From assembly GCA_027066695.1 (NCBI GenBank), contig JAMONE010000239.1:1-14171 (forward strand): DNA of 14,171 nucleotides. The letters run 5' to 3'. The position numbers and the translations under genes were made by a program. The DNA is from Micavibrio sp. (GTDB lineage: Bacteria > Pseudomonadota > Alphaproteobacteria > Micavibrionales > Micavibrionaceae). Of the stretch, positions 1-8,479 are shown one piece after another. The notes beneath the pieces are model-generated. The model was not told the origin of the DNA. It made no database searches and worked only from the letters and a program-made list of their open reading frames with translations. Within the stretch, counting starts at the first letter, position 1. Each line of letters starts with the position of its first letter.

Positions 1-60
1 TTTTCATGTAATTACTTTAGCATCCTTTCCACAAAGGCCTATCTAGTTTATATAAATAAT

Positions 61-489
61 ATGATAATCGAGACTAATTCAGAAAATGAAACAATAGAGT
101 TTGCCAAAAATTTTGCGCAAGATATTGCGCCTTGTGATATTATTTTGCTTCATGGAGAACTTGGTATGGGCAAAAGCGTGTTCTCACGCGCAGTTATTCG
201 CGCCCTTTGTGGCAATGAAAATCTGGAAGTCCCAAGCCCTACTTTCACGCTTGTGCAGGCTTATGATGCGAGAATTGGTAAAATTTGGCATTTTGATCTC
301 TATCGCCTGTCTAACCCCGATGAAATTTACGAAATCGGCTGGGAAGAGGCCTTGTCTGATGGTATTATATTGGTGGAATGGCCTGAAAGGCTGGGTCATT
401 TGCTCCCCCGCTCATATATTGATATAACATTATCACCCATTGCAAACGCGAAAGATAAAAGGCAAATCAAGGTAGTTAAGCATGTATAA
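61..489 (+). CDS. tsaE: tRNA threonylcarbamoyladenosine biosynthesis ATPase TsaE
   Basis: TsaE (YjeE family) is the small cytosolic ATPase that works with TsaB and TsaD to put threonylcarbamoyl on A37 of ANN-decoding tRNAs. The 142-residue product has the family length. It shows a Walker A P-loop GELGMGKS at residues 32-39, the PSPTFT switch-like block at 58-63, HFDLYR at 77-82 and the conserved EWPER at 106-110. The common family P-loop is GDLGAGKT, so Ala to Met and Thr to Ser are mild variants. There is no convincing Shine-Dalgarno before ATG 61. The AT-rich TATAAA at 51-56 could be a -10 box for a nearly leaderless mRNA, but this is only inference. It is the first gene of the operon and overlaps the next gene by 8 bases. 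Function is confident; the exact start is less so. Confidence 0.95.
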   Translation: MIIETNSENETIEFAKNFAQDIAPCDIILLHGELGMGKSVFSRAVIRALCGNENLEVPSPTFTLVQAYDARIGKIWHFDLYRLSNPDEIYEIGWEEALSDGIILVEWPERLGHLLPRSYIDITLSPIANAKDKRQIKVVKHV

Positions 490-1195
490 AGCATTTATTT
501 TAGCGGCAGGCCTTGGCACGCGGATGCGCCCCTATACGGATCACTGCCCAAAGCCAATGGTCGAAGTTGCAGGGCGAAGCTTAATTTGGCGAATATTAGA
601 TAGGCTGCGCGATGCTGGCATTCCCGAAGCGGTTGTAAATCTTCATTATATGGCTGACATCTTGGCAAAGCATCTGGAGGAATATTCAAAGCTTAACCCT
701 GATTTTATCATTCATCTGTCTTTTGAAGATGATATTTTGGATACTGGCGGGGGAATTAAAAATGCACTGCATTATTTCAATGATAACGAGCCGTTTTACG
801 TGATTGCAGGTGATGCGCTTTGGAGTGATGGGGATATATCTGCTTTGAAAACTCTGGCGCGTAATTGGGATGGCAGTAAAATGGATATCCTGACCTTGAT
901 GCAGCCACTTGATCGAATGAAGATAACACATGGCGTTGGTGATTATGATTTACTGGATGGTGGCATGGTAAAACGCGCTCATGATAAAAGCGGCTCTCAT
1001 ATGTGGAGCAATATCCGCCTTAACTCTGTTGATATTTATAAGGATATCCCAGAAGAGAAATTCTCGTTTTTGAAAATCATGGATGAATGCGAAATAAAAG
1101 GGCGGTTAATGGCTCTGGAATATGCGGGTGATTGGCATCATGTAAGCACGCCTAAAGACTTAAAAGCCGTTAATGAGAGCTTTGCTAATGAGTAA
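482..1195 (+). CDS. murU: MurU-like sugar-1-phosphate nucleotidyltransferase
   Basis: A 237-residue cytosolic nucleotidyltransferase of the GT-A fold. The signature LAAGLGTRMRPYTDHCPKPM lies at residues 7-26, DTGGGI at 87-92, and the metal-binding Asp in GDALW at 110-114. The placement in the tsaE-addB neighbourhood matches MurU, N-acetylmuramate alpha-1-phosphate uridylyltransferase, which makes UDP-MurNAc in the peptidoglycan recycling route that bypasses de novo synthesis. Its usual partner gene amgK, the sugar kinase that supplies the substrate, is absent from the expected slot just upstream. AAGG at 469-472 gives a Shine-Dalgarno 9 bases before ATG 482, and the start overlaps the tsaE stop in ATGTATAA, suggesting translational coupling. 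The nucleotidyltransferase family is certain. Substrate specificity is inferred from context, so another hexose-1-phosphate is possible. Confidence 0.85.
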   Translation: MYKAFILAAGLGTRMRPYTDHCPKPMVEVAGRSLIWRILDRLRDAGIPEAVVNLHYMADILAKHLEEYSKLNPDFIIHLSFEDDILDTGGGIKNALHYFNDNEPFYVIAGDALWSDGDISALKTLARNWDGSKMDILTLMQPLDRMKITHGVGDYDLLDGGMVKRAHDKSGSHMWSNIRLNSVDIYKDIPEEKFSFLKIMDECEIKGRLMALEYAGDWHHVSTPKDLKAVNESFANE

Positions 1196-4181
1196 TTCTG
1201 CGCAGCATAAAATCTATAATATCAAAGCTGGACAGCCATTTTCCAAAAATCTTGCGCAATATTTGCTGCGCATTACTAAAGGCAAGTCCGAGGATTTAGC
1301 GCGCTATCGGATATTGCTACCAACGCGCAGAGCTTGCCGTATATTGCGTGAAACATTCTTGAATATTAATGATGGTAACTCTATATTGCTGCCCGTTATG
1401 AGCCCTATCGGTGATGTTGACGAACAAGATTTATCGCTAATGATGTTTGGTAATTCAGATGAATTTCTTGATATCCCAAGCGCGATTGCGCCATTAAAAC
1501 GCCAGCTTTTACTTGCAAAGCTTATACGAAGCATCGCTGAATTTGCACAAGGGGCGGATCATGCGCTTGCGCTTGCTGCGGCACTGGCAAAATTCATAGA
1601 TCAAGTGGTTGTCGAAGGATTGGAATTTTCAGACCTGCATAAAATTGTGCCTGAGGAATTTGCTGCGCATTGGCAAATAACTTTGGATTTCTTGAAAATA
1701 ATCAGTGAGAATTGGCCACTAATATTAGCCGAACAAGGATTAATTGACGTTGCGCAGCGCAGAAACTTGCTGCTTCATGCTCTGTCAAATCATTGGCGTA
1801 AAAATCCACCTGATTATCCAGTAATTGCTGCGGGTGCAACTGGCTCTATCCCTATGGTGGGGGAGCTATTGGGCGTTATATCACAAATGCCGCAAGGACA
1901 GATTATTTTACCAGGGCTTGATAAAATAATGGATAATAAAGCATGGGAATATGTTAGTGAGAGCCACCCCCAATACAGCCTAAAAACATTACTAGACTCT
2001 ATTGGCGCAAACAGAGATGCGGTGGAAGAGCTTAATATTAATGATAATTCTAATCGCAATATCCTAGCGTCAGAAATGATGTTACCTGCAAAAGTAAGTG
2101 CGCAGTGGAAAGACTTCCCAAAGCGTCATGAAATCACCCCTATGCTGCAAAATCTACAGTATTTCCCTTGCTCAACCCAACAAGAGGAAGCTTCAATAAT
2201 TGCACTTATAATGCGCGAGCAATTGCAGCATAAAACAAAAATAACTGCGCTGGTTACTCCTGATAGAAATTTGGCGCGGCGCGTTAGTGCGTTATGCCGT
2301 AGATGGAACATAGAGGTCGATGACTCCGCAGGGCGTAACCTACTTGAAAGCAGGCTCGGCAAATTTATGGCATTAAGCATTAAACAAGCGCAAGGTGGCT
2401 TTGATGTTATAGCTTTATTATCGTTACTTAAAATATCGCTATGCCGTTTTGGGCAAGATGATCGTCACTATAATAAAATGCTTGCTTCACTAGAAGTAGA
2501 GTTTTTACGGCAAGGCCATTTATTCACTTCCCATGAAATGCTGCGCGATATAGTTGCAGCAAAAGAAAACCATACAGAGCTTTTGAGTTTTATTGATGCA
2601 TTTTATGCTGCACTTAAGCCATTGATATATTACACAAAACAAGGAGAAGCCTTTAATTTTGCAGATATATTAAAAGCCCATATCAAAGTAATGGAAAGCT
2701 TAGCCGCGCTGCCTGATAAAGATGGAGCGCAAATGCTATGGCGCGGTGATGATGGTGAAGCTGGCGCAATGTTTTTAAACGAGATATTAGAACATGCCGC
2801 CTTAATAGATAATGTGAACATAGGCGAATATGAAGAAATTTTAAATGCACTTATGCGTAATGTTACAATTCGCTCGGCCTATAATGTGCATCCAAGATTA
2901 TTGATATTAGGACAATTAGAAGCACGCCTTAGCGACGCAGATTTAGTAATTTTGGGCGGGATGAATGAGGGCGTATGGCCGCCTGATGCGGGGCATGATC
3001 CATGGATGTCACGCCCAATGCGCAAAAAGTTCGGCTTGCCTGCTTCTGAGCAAGCAATAGGCATTGCCGCCCATGATTTCGTGCAGGGCTTTTGTTCTTC
3101 GAATGTTATTATCACCCGCTCTGAAAAAATTGATGGCAGCCCAAGCGTTCCTGCGCGTTGGCTTGATCGGCTAAACACAGTAATGCGTAGCTGTGGAATG
3201 AGCTTGTCTGATTTATCACACGCGCCATATATAAAATGGGCAAAATCACTGGATGAGCCTGGCGAATTTGCCCCATTCAGCAGGCCAGAGCCGCGTCCGC
3301 CAGTATCAACCCGCCCCAATAGTGCGTCCATAACAAAAATTGATATCTGGATGAAAGATCCATATGCGATTTACATGCATTATGTACTGCGCCTAAGGAA
3401 AATACAGCCATTGCTGCAAGATAATGATGCAGCATTGCGCGGGACTATATTGCACAAAATACTAGAAGACTTCACAAGTGAATACCCGCTATCACTTCCT
3501 GATAATGCAGAAGAAGAGCTTATTAACATCGCCAAAAAAGTTTTGGAAGAGACGCTAGAAACTCCAGAAATTATGCATTATTGGTGGCCAAAACTATTAA
3601 AAATTGCTGCATGGTTTGTGGCGCATGAGCGTAACTGGCGCGAAGATGCCAAATTCCTTGAGAGCGAGATAAAGGGCAATATTGATATAGATATCAACGG
3701 CGCACCCTTTAACCTCTATGGAACGGCGGATCGAATAGATCGCGTAAATGGTGGTTATGCAATTATTGATTATAAGACGGGGGGGGCTTTTTCTGAAAAA
3801 GCTCTTAAAAATGGTGAGCTACCGCAGATGGTTTTGGAATCTATAATTCTATCAGGCGGTGGCTTTAATGGTCGTGGCTTTAAATATCAAAGCGAAACAC
3901 AAGACAAAAAACATGTGCCAAAGGGCGATTGCGTCTATTTGGGCTATTGGAAACTAACTGGTGGCACAAAAGCAGGGGAAATCCGCGCAATTGCTGGTGA
4001 TCTTGATGAAACAATTGATATAGTTTTGGATGGCCTTAAAAATCTTATTGCGGTGTTTAGAGAGCTGGATACCCCGTTTTATGCCATTCCCAATACTGAA
4101 AATGCCCCACGTTTTAATGATTATGAACATATATCACGCCTTAAAGAATGGGCAGCTCTTGATAATGGCGAGGCCGCATAG
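1188..4181 (+). CDS. addB: Double-strand break repair nuclease subunit AddB
   Basis: AddB is the second subunit of the AddAB helicase-nuclease that resects double-strand DNA ends and loads RecA at Chi. The product is 997 residues from ATG 1188. The N-terminal part carries LLPTRRACRILRE around residues 43-55 but no Walker A. The C-terminal RecB-family nuclease domain shows RGTILH at 751-756, GTADRIDR at 845-852 (Asp848) and DYKTG from 861 (Asp861, Lys863), followed by a PQMVLE block. The Cys-x2-Cys-x5-Cys iron-sulfur set of Bacillus AddB is absent, as usual in alphaproteobacteria. ATG 1173 is in frame and would add five residues. ATG 1188 is preferred because GAGAG at 1175-1179 sits 8 bases upstream and it overlaps the previous stop as ATGAGTAA. 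It directly abuts addA. Confidence 0.95.
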   Translation: MSNSAQHKIYNIKAGQPFSKNLAQYLLRITKGKSEDLARYRILLPTRRACRILRETFLNINDGNSILLPVMSPIGDVDEQDLSLMMFGNSDEFLDIPSAIAPLKRQLLLAKLIRSIAEFAQGADHALALAAALAKFIDQVVVEGLEFSDLHKIVPEEFAAHWQITLDFLKIISENWPLILAEQGLIDVAQRRNLLLHALSNHWRKNPPDYPVIAAGATGSIPMVGELLGVISQMPQGQIILPGLDKIMDNKAWEYVSESHPQYSLKTLLDSIGANRDAVEELNINDNSNRNILASEMMLPAKVSAQWKDFPKRHEITPMLQNLQYFPCSTQQEEASIIALIMREQLQHKTKITALVTPDRNLARRVSALCRRWNIEVDDSAGRNLLESRLGKFMALSIKQAQGGFDVIALLSLLKISLCRFGQDDRHYNKMLASLEVEFLRQGHLFTSHEMLRDIVAAKENHTELLSFIDAFYAALKPLIYYTKQGEAFNFADILKAHIKVMESLAALPDKDGAQMLWRGDDGEAGAMFLNEILEHAALIDNVNIGEYEEILNALMRNVTIRSAYNVHPRLLILGQLEARLSDADLVILGGMNEGVWPPDAGHDPWMSRPMRKKFGLPASEQAIGIAAHDFVQGFCSSNVIITRSEKIDGSPSVPARWLDRLNTVMRSCGMSLSDLSHAPYIKWAKSLDEPGEFAPFSRPEPRPPVSTRPNSASITKIDIWMKDPYAIYMHYVLRLRKIQPLLQDNDAALRGTILHKILEDFTSEYPLSLPDNAEEELINIAKKVLEETLETPEIMHYWWPKLLKIAAWFVAHERNWREDAKFLESEIKGNIDIDINGAPFNLYGTADRIDRVNGGYAIIDYKTGGAFSEKALKNGELPQMVLESIILSGGGFNGRGFKYQSETQDKKHVPKGDCVYLGYWKLTGGTKAGEIRAIAGDLDETIDIVLDGLKNLIAVFRELDTPFYAIPNTENAPRFNDYEHISRLKEWAALDNGEAA

Positions 4182-7100
4182 ATGCAAGCAATTAAACAAA
4201 AACATAGTGAAGTAATTGACCCCAATATATTGCAACGCGCAGCCTCTAACCCGCAGGAATCAATCTGGGTAGGCGCGTCAGCAGGAACAGGCAAAACCAA
4301 AGTTTTAACTGATCGTGTATTGCGCCTGTTACTGCCGCGTAATGATGGCCGCGAAGGAACGCCGCCAAACCGTATTTTATGCCTGACATTCACCAAAGCT
4401 GCGGCAAATGAAATGTCACTGCGCATTAATAAAACACTTGGCCATTGGGCGGTTATGGAGCTGGAAAAGCTTAAATCTACGCTGGAAGATTTGCTAGGTC
4501 ATGAACCGTCTGTGGATCAGATAGAAGCCGCAGGGCAGCTATTTGCAAATGTTATTGATTGCCCTGCTGGCTTGCAAATAATGACTATTCACTCTTTTTG
4601 TCAATCAGTGCTAGGGCGTTTTCCACTTGAAGCTGACCTGCCCCCCTCTTTTAAATTGCTCGACGATTCTATGGCTAGCGATATGATAAGCAGCGCACAA
4701 TCCGACATTCTCAAGCAAGCGCAAAGCGAGCAATATAGTGCATCCCCGTTAAGCAACGCGCTATATTCACTAGCAAGTGACTTGGACGAGGCAAGCTTTA
4801 CATCGCTAATTAACGCTATATGTTCAGAGCGTCACCAATTGCTTACATTATTCAATCGTTATAATAATGCACATGGCGTTTACGCTGCAATTTGTGAGTA
4901 TTACGAAATTAAGCAAGGTGAGACTGCGGACGATATTATCGCGGCTCTATGCGATCAGAAATGCTATGACGGCGTTGCGCTGCGCTTGGTTGCGCAATCT
5001 TTGGCGCAAGATAAAGGCAAGCTTGCCCCCGTTCGAGCAGCAAAAATATTACAATGGCTAGATAGCCCGCTTGAAAGGCGAGTAGAAGATTTCAGAATTT
5101 ATAAATCTGCTTTTGTTACTCAAAAAGGAGAAATGCATAAAAACGCCTTTCCGCCAAAGGCTATGCTCAAAAATAACCCTGAATATGCGGATATATTGCA
5201 TAAAGAAGCCAATAGATTAATCGATGCTAGCGAGACATTAAAACGCATCAAATCGGCGCAAATGACCCGCGATTTACTTATTATCGGCCATGAAGTTCTT
5301 AAGCGTTATAACCAAATTAAGCATGAACATGCCGCGCTTGATTTTGATGATTTAATCCTTCGCACCATGACATTGCTTAGCGGTAAAACCCGCTGTTTTT
5401 CTGCGTTAAGCGGTGATGATATCAGCAATATCGCCCCTTGGATAATGTATAAACTTGACCAAGGCTTGGATCATATTCTAGTTGATGAAGCGCAAGACAC
5501 TAACCCTGAGCAGTGGCGCATTATCGAAGCATTATGCGAAGAGTTTTTCAGCGGTAATAGTGCGCGTGATGAAGTTTTGCGCACATCATTTACTGTTGGC
5601 GATATCAAACAATCGATATACAGCTTTCAACGCGCCGCGCCCGAAGAGTTTAAACATATGCAACAACGCTTTGATCGTAAGATTAAAGATTCTGGTAAAG
5701 TAAATAAAAATATTGCGCTTGATATTTCCTTTCGCTCTACACAAAGTGTTTTGCGTGTGATCGATAATATATTCAAGGATGAGCATTTGAATAAATCTAT
5801 TGGCGGGGGCAATATTCATCACAAAACATTTCGCACTGGTCAAGCTGGAATGGTGGAGCTTTGGCCCTTATTTGAAGAGGCGCAAAAGGAAAGTCATGAC
5901 TTTTGGCAGCCTCCTATTGCAGTTCAAAACCAACAAAGCGCATCAAGTGAGCTTGCCTCATATATAGCAAGCAATATTCGAAACTGGCTGGACAGTAAAG
6001 ATATGCTACCCGCCTATAACCGCCCTGTTCAGGCGGGTGATATAATGATATTAGTACGCACCAGATCGAAATTCGTTGACCAATTAGTGCGTAGTTTAAA
6101 GTCGCTTGATGTTCCAGTAAGTGGCGCAGACAGGATGATTTTAGGAGATCAGCTTGCGGTTCAAGATTTGCTCGCTCTGGCTCGCTTTTGCTTGCTTCCT
6201 GATGATGATTTGACATTGGCTACGGCGTTAAAATCTCCGATATTGGGGTGGAATGAAGATGAAATATTCTCCCTATCATATAACCGTAAAGGCACATTAT
6301 GGCAGGAAATATGTAATTTTGATTATGATAAAATTAACGAACCAGTGCCGCATGTAAGCGATCAAAAGCGTGAGTTTGCGCGAGATTATCTATCACGGTT
6401 AATCGGGCGAGCGCGCTATCTTGGCACATATGAATTTTTCTCTCACATATTAAATATGAAATGCCCCGCAGATAATCATTCAGGATTAAGGGCTATGCGC
6501 ACACGTTTAGGTAATGATGCACTTGACCCAATAGATGAGTTTTTGAATGCAGCTCTGGCTTTTAGCACGGATCACACGGATCATTTGCAAGTTTTTCTCG
6601 ATCATCAGGAAAGAAAAAATGTACAAATTAAGCGTGAAATAAAGGAGCGCGGCGGGCAAGTTCAGATCATGACAATTCATGGCTCTAAAGGCCTGCAAGC
6701 TCCTATCGTTATTATGCCCGATACTATTAAAAGCAGCGCAGCGCGAAAAATGGGGCGTATAATTTGGCCAAATAAAACTGGCCTTTGCACACCGCTTTAC
6801 TCTCCTCGTCAAGATGATGATCCCAAGGCATATAAAGCAATTTATGATGAATGCAGCGATCAAGATGATGAAGAATATTATCGCCTTCTCTATGTTGCAA
6901 TGACCCGCGCAGCAGACAGGCTTTATATCGCAGGTTATCAAGGGCGCAAAGGCGCAAAGGAAAGCTCTTGGTACTTTAAAATACGCGCAGCAATGCAAAA
7001 TGATGATACTTGCATAGAGCTGGATAACGGCCATATTCGCGTTGAAAACATGCAAGAAGCACAGCCCGATAAAGCCAGCGATATTGCGCTGTCTATAAAA

Positions 7101-7706
7101 GATGATAGTGCTACATTACCTGAATGGGCACTTAAAGCTGCGCCGCAAGAGCCAACGCCGCCGCGTCCGCTTATCCCCTCTGCGCCATCGATTGAGGAAC
7201 GCGAAGCTGCGCTCTCACCACTAAAGGCAATGAATAATAAACGCTTTAGGCGCGGTAATATAACGCATAAATTGCTGCAATTTTTACCTGATTTTGCGCA
7301 AGATAAACGTAAGAATGCTGCGCTAAAATTTGTGCATAAAAATGCTACGGATTTATCAGAGAAAGTGCGTAATGATATAGTTTCAGAAGTAATGAAGATT
7401 TTTGCTAACCCGAAATACGCCCCATTCTTTAGCCAGCAATCCATGGCCGAGGTCTCACTTACAGGCCTGATGACGGATAACCGCATCGTCAGCGGGCAAA
7501 TTGACCGATTAGTAATTGGTGAAAATGAAATATGGATTGTAGATTACAAAACCAACCGCCCGCCCCCCAGCGATCCAAAAGACATACCTCTAATTTATCA
7601 TAAGCAACTAGCAGCTTATCATGATTCTATAACCGAGATTTACCCCAACCACAAAATCAATTGCGCGTTATTATGGACAGATGGCCCAAGCTTAATGATT
7701 ATTTAG
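4182..7706 (+). CDS. addA: Double-strand break repair helicase-nuclease subunit AddA
   Basis: AddA is the UvrD-like SF1A helicase plus nuclease subunit of AddAB. The 1174-residue product has all expected motifs: Walker A GASAGTGKT at 31-39, LTFTKAAANEM at 68-78, Walker B DEAQDT at 435-440, motif III GDIKQSIYSFQRA from 473, IMTIHGSKGL near 829-838 (motif V), and YVAMTRAADRL from 904 (motif VI, Arg909). The C-terminal nuclease domain has GQIDR with Asp1108, DYKT with Asp1121 and Lys1123, and QLAAY at 1142-1146. Both helicase and nuclease sites look intact. The ATG follows the addB TAG with no gap, and GAGG at 4170-4173 inside the end of addB is its Shine-Dalgarno. In many alphaproteobacteria trxA follows addA directly; here addA is followed by convergent sspB after 12 bases, with no clear terminator hairpin between them. 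Confidence 0.97.
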   Translation: MQAIKQKHSEVIDPNILQRAASNPQESIWVGASAGTGKTKVLTDRVLRLLLPRNDGREGTPPNRILCLTFTKAAANEMSLRINKTLGHWAVMELEKLKSTLEDLLGHEPSVDQIEAAGQLFANVIDCPAGLQIMTIHSFCQSVLGRFPLEADLPPSFKLLDDSMASDMISSAQSDILKQAQSEQYSASPLSNALYSLASDLDEASFTSLINAICSERHQLLTLFNRYNNAHGVYAAICEYYEIKQGETADDIIAALCDQKCYDGVALRLVAQSLAQDKGKLAPVRAAKILQWLDSPLERRVEDFRIYKSAFVTQKGEMHKNAFPPKAMLKNNPEYADILHKEANRLIDASETLKRIKSAQMTRDLLIIGHEVLKRYNQIKHEHAALDFDDLILRTMTLLSGKTRCFSALSGDDISNIAPWIMYKLDQGLDHILVDEAQDTNPEQWRIIEALCEEFFSGNSARDEVLRTSFTVGDIKQSIYSFQRAAPEEFKHMQQRFDRKIKDSGKVNKNIALDISFRSTQSVLRVIDNIFKDEHLNKSIGGGNIHHKTFRTGQAGMVELWPLFEEAQKESHDFWQPPIAVQNQQSASSELASYIASNIRNWLDSKDMLPAYNRPVQAGDIMILVRTRSKFVDQLVRSLKSLDVPVSGADRMILGDQLAVQDLLALARFCLLPDDDLTLATALKSPILGWNEDEIFSLSYNRKGTLWQEICNFDYDKINEPVPHVSDQKREFARDYLSRLIGRARYLGTYEFFSHILNMKCPADNHSGLRAMRTRLGNDALDPIDEFLNAALAFSTDHTDHLQVFLDHQERKNVQIKREIKERGGQVQIMTIHGSKGLQAPIVIMPDTIKSSAARKMGRIIWPNKTGLCTPLYSPRQDDDPKAYKAIYDECSDQDDEEYYRLLYVAMTRAADRLYIAGYQGRKGAKESSWYFKIRAAMQNDDTCIELDNGHIRVENMQEAQPDKASDIALSIKDDSATLPEWALKAAPQEPTPPRPLIPSAPSIEEREAALSPLKAMNNKRFRRGNITHKLLQFLPDFAQDKRKNAALKFVHKNATDLSEKVRNDIVSEVMKIFANPKYAPFFSQQSMAEVSLTGLMTDNRIVSGQIDRLVIGENEIWIVDYKTNRPPPSDPKDIPLIYHKQLAAYHDSITEIYPNHKINCALLWTDGPSLMII

Positions 7707-7718
7707 AGTCAAAAAGTT

Positions 7719-8231
7719 CTATTTCTTACGGAATTTATCGAGTGATATAACTTCACCGGTTTTCTTACTACTATTATCTGTGCCACTTGGATCAGGCTCA
7801 TCATCACCATCAGGAAGCTCTTGCAGGATAATATCATCCTCATCCATAGTATCATTTAGTGGTTGAAACTGTAGTGCAAAATTAACAGATGGATCGGCAA
7901 AGATGCTGATAGCACTTAATGGTACAACTAATTTTTCAGGTATATCATTAAAGGATAGAGTAACTTGCATACGCTCATCATCCACGGCCAAATCAGAAAA
8001 TTGATATTGCAAAACAATTGTCATCTCACCAGGATAGCGATCACGCAAATAATCAGGGATTTTAACACCAGGATAATCGGTTAAAAACGTAATATAAAAA
8101 TGATGATCGCCAAGCATACCGCCTGTACCATCATAGCTTTCTATAACTTCTTCAATAGCTGTGCGCACCACACTTCGAAGGGCGTTCTCAACCATTTTGT
8201 CATATCTTAAAATATCATCTTCATCAGTCAT
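7719..8231 (-). CDS. sspB: ClpXP adaptor SspB, alphaproteobacterial type
   Basis: SspB tethers ssrA-tagged and other substrates to the ClpXP protease in the cytosol. The 170-residue product has the expected layout. An SspB-fold domain covers about residues 1-125, with HHFYITFLTDYPGV near 43-56 and the VPLSAISIFADPSVNF block near 104-119. An acidic, flexible linker rich in Asp, Glu, Pro and Ser follows. The basic C-terminal tail ends VISLDKFRKK, matching the ClpX-docking tail of alphaproteobacterial SspB. ATG 8231 is preferred over the in-frame TTG at 8246, which would add five residues unlike the family. No strong Shine-Dalgarno precedes either start. A perfect TATAAT lies about 60 bases upstream on the minus strand. 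It is transcribed toward addA and away from the HExxH gene. Confidence 0.93.
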   Translation of the reverse strand: MTDEDDILRYDKMVENALRSVVRTAIEEVIESYDGTGGMLGDHHFYITFLTDYPGVKIPDYLRDRYPGEMTIVLQYQFSDLAVDDERMQVTLSFNDIPEKLVVPLSAISIFADPSVNFALQFQPLNDTMDEDDIILQELPDGDDEPDPSGTDNSSKKTGEVISLDKFRKK

Positions 8232-8263
8232 ACATATATGTCGCAAATATTAGAGGGCAAAAG

Positions 8264-8296
8264 CAATAGCTATTGTAATTATTTTCTTAAATTATA
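8264..8296 (-). promoter_or_regulatory. Candidate sspB promoter -10 box with a downstream palindrome
   Basis: The reverse strand reads TATAAT at 8296-8291, a perfect sigma-70 -10 hexamer, about 60 bases before the sspB ATG. No convincing -35 box is seen at 16-18 bases; only a T-rich stretch is present. Between the predicted transcription start and the gene lies the perfect 12-base palindrome CAATAGCTATTG at 8264-8275, which could be an operator or chance. Confidence 0.4.
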
Positions 8297-8321
8297 CATG
8301 GGTAATGATAAAAAACTATAC

Positions 8322-8351
8322 CTGAATTTATTTCGAATGTAGTGTTATGCT
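8322..8351 (+). promoter_or_regulatory. Candidate promoter for the HExxH gene
   Basis: An extended -10 element, TG-T-TATGCT, lies at 8343-8351. A weak -35-like CTGAAT lies at 8322-8327 with an 18-base spacer. It would start transcription near 8358, about 120 bases before ATG 8480, or about 38 before the alternative TTG start at 8396. The matches are modest. Confidence 0.28.
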
Positions 8352-8479
8352 CAAGGCCTAGGGAATTAATATCATCACAAACAGAGTTATAAAATTTGCG
8401 TATTGATCCATTATATTTATTAACCCCCAATCATAAAAAGCGGGCAAAGCTGCTTTCTTATGCTATGGAGGATAGATTC

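Noticed and set aside
1..60. Clear promoter for the tsaE operon
   Set aside because: TATAAA at 51-56 has no convincing -35 partner and would give an almost leaderless mRNA; the real promoter may lie upstream of the window.
2879..3331. 150-residue minus-strand frame inside addB
   Set aside because: It is antisense to conserved AddB sequence, with no family features and no start signal.
6507..7486. Two 182-residue open frames on the minus strand inside addA (6507-7055 and 6938-7486)
   Set aside because: They lie entirely opposite a clearly conserved helicase-nuclease, have no ribosome binding site and read as Cys/Ser-rich complements of the AddA codons.
7707..7718. Terminator between convergent addA and sspB
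   Set aside because: The gap is 12 bases and no stable inverted repeat is visible in or around it.
8264..8275. 12-base palindrome CAATAGCTATTG before sspB as a firm operator, and GTTTAATTAAAC at 14050-14061
   Set aside because: A few 12-base palindromes are expected by chance in 14 kb of AT-rich DNA; they are kept only as notes beside promoter candidates.
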